Assembly: GCA_024280195.1 (NCBI GenBank)
Contig: JAJRQP010000373.1
Location: 1 to 7,317, forward strand
Source of the DNA: Bacteroidota bacterium
GTDB taxonomy: Bacteria; Bacteroidota; Bacteroidia; Flavobacteriales_D; Crocinitomicaceae
Direction: 5' to 3'
DNA length: 7,317 nucleotides
Shown: positions 1 through 6,383 of the stretch, one piece after another
Numbering within the stretch: position 1 is the first letter of the stretch
Layout of the letters: each line of letters starts with the position of its first letter
Notes under the pieces: generated by a model
What the model was told of the DNA's origin: nothing
Seen by the model: the letters and a program-made list of their open reading frames with translations, nothing else
Databases searched by the model: none
Program-made: the position numbers and the translations under genes

Positions 1-718
1 TATTATAACCGTTCTTCTTAAATGTAGCTCCTTTCGTTCTTATAACATCTATTTTTGGTGCTTTTTCAGCTGAACGACCTGGATCGTTTACAATCACTGG
101 AGGATTCACCAATTCCTTTACTTCTGACATTAGAACAGAACCATCTTCACTGTAAGTGATTCTCTCCTTAACATCTCCGTTTTCGTAATATCTTGTGGCT
201 TTTCCAATGTAAACACCATCTACAGAGCTGTATTCAAATTCTACTTGCCCATTTGGATAAAAGTATTGAACTTTTCCATTCTCTTCTCCTGAATCATTAA
301 ACTCTGCTGAATATTCTAAAACTCCATTCTCATAGAATCTTTGTAAGCTATCTTCGTATTTACCTCTACCCCAAGTTCCTTTTTCTTTAATCACTCCATT
401 TGGGTGATACTTAATAAAAGGTCCATTTGGTCTATTGTTCTTATACGTTCCTAAAAGTTTTCGTGTAACTCCATCTCTATGGTACTTAACCCACTCTCCT
501 TCTTTACGGTCATTTTTATAACCGCCTTCCTCAATCTTTCCCTCTTCCGGATAACCTGCAGCAGGGCGATCTTTCCCAAGATAAATCCACATACCTTGTT
601 TACGCCCTTGGTCGTCAACTTTATTCTTATCTCCTCCGCCTTGATCATCAGAAGCAAATGCCAATGAGGTCGCAAAAAATCCGACTACCAATAACAAAAT
701 AATTTTTCTTAAAATCAT
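1..718 (-). CDS. Secreted MORN-variant (YwqK-like) repeat protein, C-terminus outside the window
   Basis: An open frame reads leftward from an ATG at 718 to the window edge, 239 codons without a stop, so the C-terminus is missing. Residues 1-22 form a signal peptide: positively charged MILRK, a hydrophobic core, and a likely cleavage after AFA. The rest holds about six degenerate repeats of the pattern G-x-W/F-x-x-Y/F-x-x-N/D-G, ending near residues 48, 83, 108, 132, 157 and 181 (for example YHRDG, YHPNG, FYENG, FYPNG, YYENG). This is the MORN-variant repeat found in proteins annotated as 'toxin-antitoxin system YwqK family antitoxin', a family abundant in Bacteroidota and mostly of unknown role. 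The export signal argues against a cytoplasmic antitoxin; a periplasmic or envelope-associated protein is more likely. The last visible part, from about residue 205, is a Pro/Lys-containing linker without repeats. Its own promoter candidate lies at 764-795. The family is fairly sure; the function is unknown. Confidence 0.8.
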   Translation of the reverse strand, partial: MILRKIILLLVVGFFATSLAFASDDQGGGDKNKVDDQGRKQGMWIYLGKDRPAAGYPEEGKIEEGGYKNDRKEGEWVKYHRDGVTRKLLGTYKNNRPNGPFIKYHPNGVIKEKGTWGRGKYEDSLQRFYENGVLEYSAEFNDSGEENGKVQYFYPNGQVEFEYSSVDGVYIGKATRYYENGDVKERITYSEDGSVLMSEVKELVNPPVIVNDPGRSAEKAPKIDVIRTKGATFKKNGYN

Positions 719-763
719 ACTTTTTTATAGTTGTTTTACATGGAGAGTGTAACAATTCTTAAA

Positions 764-795
764 CGAAGATACTAAGAGAAGGTTGCCTAACAAAA
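764..795 (-). promoter_or_regulatory. Candidate Bacteroidota-type promoter of the MORN-repeat gene
   Basis: On the minus strand TTTTG (795 to 791) is followed after exactly 19 bases by TATCTTCG (771 to 764). This matches the Bacteroidota housekeeping promoter layout of a -33 TTTG and a -7 TAnnTTTG, with one mismatch in the -7 box. It leaves a leader of about 40 bases before the ATG at 718. It suggests that the gene is transcribed independently of tdh, which lies 168 bp upstream on the same strand. Confidence 0.4.
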
Positions 796-886
796 TAAAA
801 AAACACTTTTTCGGCAGATAAAGATTTTTCTTCGACTAAAACTATGCGCGCACAGCTATCATGTAACGAACTAACAATCAACACCA

Positions 887-1840
887 TTAATTATTCAATA
901 ATCCCGTATTCACATTAGAAAGCATTGTTTTTACAATGTCAGAAGTGCTAAATTTTTCTTTCCATCCCCAATCTTCCCTTGCAGCTGAATCATCAATAGA
1001 ATTGGGCCAAGTGTCAGCAATTTCTTGTCTAAAGTCTGGTTTGTAATCAATTTCAAATGCAGGTAATTCTTTTAAAATTTCTTCGGTTAACTCCTTGGGA
1101 GAAAAACTAGATCCTGCTAAATTGTATGAAGAACGTATTTTTATATTTTTCTCATCTGAACTCATTAATTCTATCGTTGCTCGAATAGCATCCTCCATGT
1201 ACATCATCGGAAGTTTCGTGTCTTCTTTTAGAAAGCAAGAAAATTTATTGCCTAATTTTGCTTGATAGAAAATATCTACGGCATAATCTGTTGTTCCTCC
1301 TCCTGGTAAACTTGTGTATGAAATCAATCCTGGATAACGAATACTTCTCACATCAACATTGTATTGCTTTGCATAATACTCACACCATCTTTCTCCTGCC
1401 AGTTTAGAAATTCCATAAACAGTAGAAGGCTCCATAACTGTAACTTGTGGTGTATTATCCGTAGGTGTTGTTGGACCAAAAACGGCAATAGAACTCGGCC
1501 AAAATACTTTTTTCAGGTATTTCTCTTTGGCTAAGTCGAGAATTGTAAATAATCCTTCCATGTTTAACCTCCACGCGAAAGCTGGATTTTTTTCTGCAGT
1601 TGCACTAAGCAATGCTGCTAATAAATACACTTCTGAAATTTTATTCTCAATAATATACGAACGGACAAAGTCTTTATTTAAAACATCCATTTGAACATAC
1701 ACTCCATCGGATAAAATACCTGGGCATTCTTCCTTAATATCCGCTGCAACAACATTATCAACTCCCTTTTGACTTCTCAAAGCAAGAACTAATTCTGTTC
1801 CTATTTGACCGCCTGCACCAATTACGAGTATTTTTTCCAT
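887..1840 (-). CDS. tdh: L-threonine 3-dehydrogenase, SDR (NAD-dependent epimerase-like) type
   Basis: This 317-residue cytoplasmic enzyme of the extended short-chain dehydrogenase family oxidises L-threonine with NAD+ to 2-amino-3-ketobutyrate, which 2-amino-3-ketobutyrate CoA ligase (kbl, not in this window) cleaves to glycine and acetyl-CoA. Visible evidence: the Rossmann motif GAGGQIG at residues 8-14; Asp34 at the end of beta-2, favouring NAD over NADP; the segment LLSATAEKNP near 77-86; the catalytic Ser116/117 and Tyr142-x-x-x-Lys146 (YGISK); and LISYTSLPGGGTTDYAVD at 172-188. The last two stretches are characteristic of SDR-type threonine dehydrogenases rather than sugar epimerases. 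Its length is normal for the family, and it is unrelated to the zinc-dependent E. coli Tdh. The ATG at 1840 sits directly before the first beta strand, so the start is secure. A weak promoter-like TCTCTTTG (1866 to 1859), with a TTG 20 bases further upstream, lies close before it. It is divergent from the tyrosine genes. Confidence 0.9.
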   Translation of the reverse strand: MEKILVIGAGGQIGTELVLALRSQKGVDNVVAADIKEECPGILSDGVYVQMDVLNKDFVRSYIIENKISEVYLLAALLSATAEKNPAFAWRLNMEGLFTILDLAKEKYLKKVFWPSSIAVFGPTTPTDNTPQVTVMEPSTVYGISKLAGERWCEYYAKQYNVDVRSIRYPGLISYTSLPGGGTTDYAVDIFYQAKLGNKFSCFLKEDTKLPMMYMEDAIRATIELMSSDEKNIKIRSSYNLAGSSFSPKELTEEILKELPAFEIDYKPDFRQEIADTWPNSIDDSAAREDWGWKEKFSTSDIVKTMLSNVNTGLLNN

Positions 1841-2085
1841 AATTCATTTGTTCTGATACAAAGAGAATGATTATTTGATAGAATTCCAATTTTAGAAAGT
1901 AAAAGGTGAGAACTATCATTTTTTTGCTGAAAATCTATTCTTAATATTGTCAGATATTCTATATCTTTACTTTAATTATGTGGACAGGATTAAAAGATTA
2001 TTTGAATTTCTTGATTAAAAGAAATCCTGAATGATGTTCTTTCAGTAAGAGTTATCATTAAATTTAATCATTAAAAAAAAATAGA
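1841..2085. promoter_or_regulatory. Divergent tdh / hmgA intergenic region with short repeats
   Basis: This 245-bp A+T-rich spacer must carry the promoters of both tdh (leftward) and hmgA (rightward). Visible elements are an inverted repeat AGATAT-TCT-ATATCT (1952-1966); a TATCTTTA that matches the -7 consensus TAnnTTTG except at its last base (1962-1969) and overlaps that repeat; the direct repeat GATTAAAAGA (1988-1997 and 2013-2022); and the direct repeat ATCATTAAA (2054-2062 and 2067-2075) just before the hmgA start. No well-placed -33 TTG accompanies TATCTTTA, so the start site of hmgA is uncertain. No open frame of note was seen. Confidence 0.45.
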
Positions 2086-3243
2086 ATGCCAAGATATCAT
2101 ACACTCGGTAAAATTCCACCGAAAAGACATACAACCTTTAGAAAAGAAGATGGGAGTCTCTACCAAGAAGAATTATTTGGAACTGCTGGCTTTGTAGGAA
2201 TGTCGTCCTTGATTTACCACCTTCATCCCCCAACTGTTGTTACTGAAATTAAGCAATTAAGAGATATCTCGCCTAAAATTGCCGTTGAAAAAAACATGAA
2301 AGCGTTAAGCTTTAAAGGATTCTCTTTACAGCCTGAAGAAGACTATATTGAGAGTCGAAAAGTTCTTTTTGCAAACAGCGACCTACACATTGGACTTGCA
2401 GCACCAAAATCATTCTCTAAGGATTATTTCTACAGAAATAGTGATGCAGACGAAATGTTATTCATTCATATTGGATCAGGGAAGCTCAGAACAATGTACG
2501 GTAACATTGATTTTAAATATGGAGACTATTTAATTATTCCGAGGGGAACAACCTATCAAATTGATTTTGACACCGAAGAAAACAGAATTCTGTTTGTAGA
2601 ATCATTCAGTCCAATTGTTACACCGAAACGTTATAGAAATAATTTCGGCCAATTATTAGAGCATTCTCCATTTTGCGAAAGAGATTTTAGACTACCAACA
2701 GGCTTAAAAGCTATCGATGAGCAAGGAGAATTTAAGATCATCTCTAAAAAACAAGGAATGCTTTGGGAATATACACATGCAAATCATCCTTTTGATGTTG
2801 TAGGGTGGGATGGATTTCATTATCCTTACGCTTTCTCCATTCATGATTTTGAACCAATAACAGGTAGAATTCATCAACCACCACCAATTCACCAGACATG
2901 GGAAGCGGCAGGATTTGTAGTTTGCTCGTTTGTCCCTAGGTTATACGATTACCATCCAGATGCAATCCCTGCTCCTTATCACCACAGTAATATCGATTCT
3001 GAAGAGTTGCTCTATTACGTAGATGGTGATTTTATGAGTAGAAATGACATTGAGAAAGGACAAATAACATTACACCCTGGTGGGATACCTCATGGACCTC
3101 ATCCTGGAGCGATTGAAAAAAGTATTGGCAAAAAAGAAACAGGAGAATTGGCTGTCATGATTGACCCTTTCAAACCAATGATGATTACAGAAGAGGCGTT
3201 AAAGCTTCAAGTGGACGATTATTATAAATCATGGAATCATTAA
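2086..3243 (+). CDS. hmgA: Homogentisate 1,2-dioxygenase
   Basis: This 385-residue non-haem Fe(II) enzyme opens the aromatic ring of homogentisate with O2 to give 4-maleylacetoacetate, the central step of tyrosine and phenylalanine degradation. It acts in the cytoplasm. The cupin-type C-terminal half carries the iron site: His300, Glu306 (HSNIDSEEL) and His336 (IPHGPHPG). Their spacing of 6 and 30 residues equals that of His335, Glu341 and His371 in the human enzyme. The segment GRIHQPPPIHQ contains His263, a plausible counterpart of the human catalytic His292. An N-terminal cupin strand pattern (GDYLIIPRGTTYQIDF) lies near residues 146-161. The protein is shorter than the roughly 440-residue human and proteobacterial forms, which from general knowledge is usual for the compact bacterial branch. 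The ATG follows an A-rich leader without a Shine-Dalgarno sequence. It is the first gene of an operon with hpd, 24 bp downstream. The genes for maleylacetoacetate isomerase and fumarylacetoacetase are not in this window. Confidence 0.92.
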   Translation: MPRYHTLGKIPPKRHTTFRKEDGSLYQEELFGTAGFVGMSSLIYHLHPPTVVTEIKQLRDISPKIAVEKNMKALSFKGFSLQPEEDYIESRKVLFANSDLHIGLAAPKSFSKDYFYRNSDADEMLFIHIGSGKLRTMYGNIDFKYGDYLIIPRGTTYQIDFDTEENRILFVESFSPIVTPKRYRNNFGQLLEHSPFCERDFRLPTGLKAIDEQGEFKIISKKQGMLWEYTHANHPFDVVGWDGFHYPYAFSIHDFEPITGRIHQPPPIHQTWEAAGFVVCSFVPRLYDYHPDAIPAPYHHSNIDSEELLYYVDGDFMSRNDIEKGQITLHPGGIPHGPHPGAIEKSIGKKETGELAVMIDPFKPMMITEEALKLQVDDYYKSWNH

Positions 3244-3267
3244 TTTGATTCTATTAAAGATAAGAAA

Positions 3268-4428
3268 ATGAGTAAAAAAGTAGAATCCGTAAATTACGGA
3301 CTGGAAAAAATATTTGAAGGAGCACAAGATTTCTTACCTCTCCTTGGAACAGATTACGTTGAATTTTATGTAGGAAACGCAAAACAATCGGCGCATTATT
3401 ATAAAACAGCTTTCGGTTTTCAATCATGTGCATACAAAGGACTAGAAACAGGATCGAAAGACACGGTTAGTTATGTTCTAAAGCAAGACAAAATTAGAAT
3501 CGTGTTGACTTCTGCATTAAATAGTGAGTCGCCAATTAATAAGCATGTTACAAAACATGGTGACGGTGTTAAAATTGTTGCACTTTGGGTAGATGATGCA
3601 CGGAAATCTTTTGAAGAAACAACTAAAAGAGGAGCAAAAGTATTTTTAAAACCAACGGTTGAGAAAGACGAACATGGAGAGATAGTCAAGGCTGGTATTT
3701 ATACTTACGGTGAAACGGTACACATGTTCATTGAACGTAAAAACTACAATGGCTCTTTCTTACCCGGTTTTCAAGAATGGAAATCAGATTACAACCCAAA
3801 GCCTTCTGGGTTAAAATACATTGACCACATGGTTGGAAATGTAGATTGGGGAAGAATGGATGTAATGGTTAAATGGTACGAAGAAGTAATGGGATTTGTA
3901 AACTTTCTTTCTTTCGATGACAAGCAAATTCACACAGAATACTCAGCATTGATGAGTAAAGTGATGAGTAATGGAAACGGAAGAATTAAATTCCCAATCA
4001 ACGAACCAGCGAAAGCAGCAAAGAAATCTCAAATTGAAGAATATCTTGACTTCTATGAAGGTGAAGGTGTTCAACATATTGCTATGGCAACAGATGATAT
4101 TATTTCAACAATAAGTTATTTGAGAGAGAAAGGAGTTGAATTCTTACCACCACCACCACAAGCGTATTACGATGAAATCCCTGCAAGATTAGGATCTCAC
4201 ATGGAAATGATGAGTGAAGACATCAAAGAATTGCAAAAACTATCGATTCTTGTTGATGCCGATGAAGAAGGATATTTGTTGCAAATATTCACCAAACCAA
4301 TTCAAGACAGACCAACTTTCTTCTTTGAAATCATTCAGAGAATGGGAGCGAAAGGTTTTGGCGCAGGTAACTTTAAAGCATTGTTCGAGTCAATAGAAAG
4401 AGAGCAAGCAAAACGAGGAACACTTTAA
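3268..4428 (+). CDS. hpd: 4-hydroxyphenylpyruvate dioxygenase
   Basis: This 386-residue Fe(II) dioxygenase converts 4-hydroxyphenylpyruvate to homogentisate, the substrate of the preceding gene product. It has the two vicinal-oxygen-chelate (VOC) domains of the family: an N-terminal structural one at about residues 27-160 (starting DYVEFYVGNA) and a C-terminal catalytic one at about 183-355. The iron ligands are His187 (YIDHMVGNV), His270 (GVQHIAMAT) and Glu354 (FFEIIQR). They correspond in motif and spacing to His161, His240 and Glu322 of the Pseudomonas fluorescens enzyme. The family C-terminus is intact (GFGAGNFKALFESIEREQ followed by KRGTL), including the helix that closes the active site. 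The start at 3268 lies 24 bp after the hmgA stop, preceded by GATAAGAAA. The hmgA-hpd order and the terminator directly after it show a two-gene catabolic operon. Confidence 0.96.
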   Translation: MSKKVESVNYGLEKIFEGAQDFLPLLGTDYVEFYVGNAKQSAHYYKTAFGFQSCAYKGLETGSKDTVSYVLKQDKIRIVLTSALNSESPINKHVTKHGDGVKIVALWVDDARKSFEETTKRGAKVFLKPTVEKDEHGEIVKAGIYTYGETVHMFIERKNYNGSFLPGFQEWKSDYNPKPSGLKYIDHMVGNVDWGRMDVMVKWYEEVMGFVNFLSFDDKQIHTEYSALMSKVMSNGNGRIKFPINEPAKAAKKSQIEEYLDFYEGEGVQHIAMATDDIISTISYLREKGVEFLPPPPQAYYDEIPARLGSHMEMMSEDIKELQKLSILVDADEEGYLLQIFTKPIQDRPTFFFEIIQRMGAKGFGAGNFKALFESIEREQAKRGTL

Positions 4429-4446
4429 ATAAAAGAGTTTGTAGAG

Positions 4447-4476
4447 AAAAGGTCGTTCAAGTTGAGCGACCTTTTT
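4447..4476 (+). terminator. Intrinsic terminator of the hmgA-hpd operon
   Basis: GGTCGTTC (4451-4458) and GAGCGACC (4464-4471) form an 8-bp stem with one G-T wobble around the 5-base loop AAGTT. The stem is flanked by AAAA on the left and TTTTT (4472-4476) on the right, so it can extend by four A-T pairs. It begins 19 bases after the hpd stop codon. The flanking A/T tracts are nearly symmetrical, but no gene converges from the right, so only plus-strand use is expected. Confidence 0.88.
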
Positions 4477-4549
4477 CTATTAATCTACCATTCACCGAAA
4501 AATAGCCACAACTCACCTATTTGTTCTTTCAGGATTGAAATTGACTACC

Positions 4550-4557
4550 TACATTTG
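4550..4557 (+). promoter_or_regulatory. Candidate -7 promoter element of the LiaF-like / LytS / LytTR operon
   Basis: TACATTTG is an exact match to the Bacteroidota -7 consensus TAnnTTTG. It lies 21 bases before the ATG at 4579 and about 75 bases after the hpd terminator. No TTG was found at the ideal distance upstream (about 19-21 bases), so the -33 part is weak. The placement fits a new transcription unit with a short leader. Confidence 0.4.
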
Positions 4558-4578
4558 AAGAAACAAAACACAAATATC

Positions 4579-5331
4579 ATGGAAGAGCAACACAAAAGAG
4601 AGACGAGAAAAGATAGAATGGCTCGACATCAGAAGTCGAAATTATTTGCAGGAATAGTAATCATCGCATTCGGTACGTTATTTTTAATGGATCGATTAGG
4701 AGCAAATGTTCCTAACTGGATTTATTCTTGGAAAATGATTCTAATAGCAATTGGTGCAGTAACTCTTTACAAACATAAATTCCAAAACTTTGGAGGCTGG
4801 GTTTTAATAACCATTGGAACTGTCTTTATTATCAATGAGCATTACAGAGATTTCATTGATGCTAGTTTATTGCTGCCTGCATTTGTCATTCTCTTTGGAG
4901 TTCTGATGGTCGGAAAATCAATGAATGTTTTTGGAAAAAAAAAGCCCAAACGATTCCCTTTTGATGACGGATCTGTAGTTGAAGATGGTGAATTCATGGA
5001 AACTACTGCACTCTTTGCAAATATCAAAAAAAATATTGTGAGCAAAGATTTTAAAGGTGGCGATTTTTCAAGTGTTTTTGGAGGCATCCAGCTCAACCTT
5101 ATCAAAGCAGACATAAAAGGGCCTGTTACAATCAATGCTGATGTTGTCTTTGGAGGAATGAAATTATACATTCCACCAACTTGGGATGTAATTGTCGAAA
5201 CAACTGCAATATTTGGAGGCGTAGAAGACAAACGACCAATGCTTAATGATGAGAACATCGATCCAACGAAAACAATTACACTTACAGGTAACTGCATTTT
5301 TGGAGGAATAGAAATTGTCAATTATTTTTAA
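4579..5331 (+). CDS. LiaF-like membrane protein with four TM helices and a C-terminal FGG-repeat domain
   Basis: The protein has 250 residues. A charged, Arg/Lys-rich N-terminus (1-21) precedes four hydrophobic segments at about 22-38, 51-64, 73-86 and 96-112, matching the LiaI/LiaF-like transmembrane region. A Lys-rich stretch (120-125) leads to a soluble C-terminal domain with repeated strands VFGGI, VFGGM, IFGGV and IFGGI (Phe167, 191, 212, 241) and a degenerate copy LFANI (Phe146). This is the LiaF C-terminal ('cell wall-active antibiotics response') type of beta repeat. In Firmicutes LiaF restrains the LiaS kinase until the envelope is stressed; a similar job here is inferred from the downstream kinase and regulator genes. 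The open frame extends upstream to a TTG at 4462, but that codon is inside the hpd terminator. The ATG at 4579 is chosen because it follows a promoter-like element and starts a typical N-terminus. Its stop overlaps the kinase start by one base (TAATG), implying translational coupling. Confidence 0.85.
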   Translation: MEEQHKRETRKDRMARHQKSKLFAGIVIIAFGTLFLMDRLGANVPNWIYSWKMILIAIGAVTLYKHKFQNFGGWVLITIGTVFIINEHYRDFIDASLLLPAFVILFGVLMVGKSMNVFGKKKPKRFPFDDGSVVEDGEFMETTALFANIKKNIVSKDFKGGDFSSVFGGIQLNLIKADIKGPVTINADVVFGGMKLYIPPTWDVIVETTAIFGGVEDKRPMLNDENIDPTKTITLTGNCIFGGIEIVNYF

Positions 5332-6383
5332 TGAAAGATCAAATTCAAACAACTAACATTTCGGTAATGAGAATGGTTCAAGCAATCATTCTCATTGCTT
5401 GTTTTGCTATTATTAACTACCTAGTTCTCTCTAGTTTCTCTTTCTCTACCAATTTTAGTTTAGCTGATGCTCTTTCATTTTTCGGTTTTACGAGTTTGTT
5501 TACTGTGTTAATTTTCACCATTCAAAGGAATCATCATTCAAAATTAGTGCTCAACTCTCAGAACATTGGGACGGTACTCTTTTTTGTTCTACTTGGATCT
5601 TATTTCAACTATCTAGTTGCAAGTAATTTTCTTGAGTCTAAAGATTCATACGTAGGATATTTTTGGACGTTTACATTGATGAAATCATTATTTATTCTCC
5701 TTATATTATTTATTTCTCTATTTATATTCTGGATAGATCAGCAGAAAATACAGGAGGTTCAATTTCAAAATTTTGTCATTGAGAAAGAACGAGAAGCATC
5801 CAAAATTCAATTGAATAGTTTGCAACAACAGTTTAAACCTCATTTTTTATTCAATAGTTTAAATTCTATTAATGCTTTGACCATTCAAAATCCAGAAGAA
5901 GCGCGAAGAATGATTCACTTGCTCTCAGAATTTATGCGTGGAGCAGTAAAGGAAGACCAATCTGCACTTGTACCTCTAGAGCAAGAAATTAATCACATTC
6001 AATTATATACCAACATTGAAAAAGTGCGATTTGGAGAACGTTTAACGGTTAATTATTCTATTCCTGAAGAATGCAAAGAGTTACTCATTCCGTCTCTCAT
6101 TCTCCAACCTATTATAGAAAACGCAATCAAATATGGCTTGTACGGTCATACAGAAAATGTCACAATTGACATAAAAGTACACTCCAAAGAAAATTATTTA
6201 ATCGTTGAAATTGCAAATCCTCACGATTCAAACACACAACTTTCTAGCAAAGGAACAGGTTATGGATTGAGTTCTATCAGAAAGAAAATGCTCATCCTTT
6301 TTAATCAATACAACCTGTTGCTTACCAACGAGAAAAACGGTATTTTCACAACTACGCTTAAAATCCCTCAAAATGAAATCTAA
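5331..6383 (+). CDS. Sensor histidine kinase, LytS/YehU family
   Basis: This 350-residue inner-membrane kinase probably passes phosphate to the LytTR regulator encoded next. Four hydrophobic segments (about 15-34, 46-64, 79-98 and 110-135) have only short loops and no large extracellular domain. This suggests sensing within the membrane or through a partner, for which the LiaF-like protein is the obvious candidate. A charged, helical linker (136-165) precedes the His_kinase (PF06580-type) motif QQQFKPHFLFNSLNSI with the phospho-acceptor His171. The ATP-binding domain follows: N box PIIENAIKYG with Asn264, and glycine box GTGYGLSSIRKKM at 308-320. The usual DxGxG loop is replaced by IANPHD around Asn296, a form I know from many Bacteroidota members of this family, so it need not mean loss of activity. 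Its ATG overlaps the stop of the preceding gene by one base, and its own end overlaps the regulator gene by 11 bp. Confidence 0.93.
   Translation: MKDQIQTTNISVMRMVQAIILIACFAIINYLVLSSFSFSTNFSLADALSFFGFTSLFTVLIFTIQRNHHSKLVLNSQNIGTVLFFVLLGSYFNYLVASNFLESKDSYVGYFWTFTLMKSLFILLILFISLFIFWIDQQKIQEVQFQNFVIEKEREASKIQLNSLQQQFKPHFLFNSLNSINALTIQNPEEARRMIHLLSEFMRGAVKEDQSALVPLEQEINHIQLYTNIEKVRFGERLTVNYSIPEECKELLIPSLILQPIIENAIKYGLYGHTENVTIDIKVHSKENYLIVEIANPHDSNTQLSSKGTGYGLSSIRKKMLILFNQYNLLLTNEKNGIFTTTLKIPQNEI

Noticed and set aside
451..675. Small overlapping open frames on both strands (minus 451-675, plus 479-667) near the left end
   Set aside because: Both are shadows of the MORN-repeat gene, whose signal peptide and repeats are in another minus-strand frame.
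843..856. GC-rich near-palindrome CTATGCGCGCACAG with a perfect TGCGCGCA core downstream of tdh
   Set aside because: The arms are too short and the loop too small for a stable terminator, and no T-tract follows in the minus direction; a single unexplained site gives no basis for a call.
2027..2045. Possible hairpin CTGAA / TTCAG in the hmgA leader as a riboswitch or attenuator
   Set aside because: A 5-bp stem with a 9-base loop is within chance expectation, and no alternative terminator structure is visible.
4842..5321. A 159-codon open frame on the minus strand, antisense to the LiaF-like gene
   Set aside because: It lies wholly inside a well-supported gene, shows no recognisable motif, and its Pro-Pro-Lys pattern is simply the antisense reading of the TTTGGAGG repeats.
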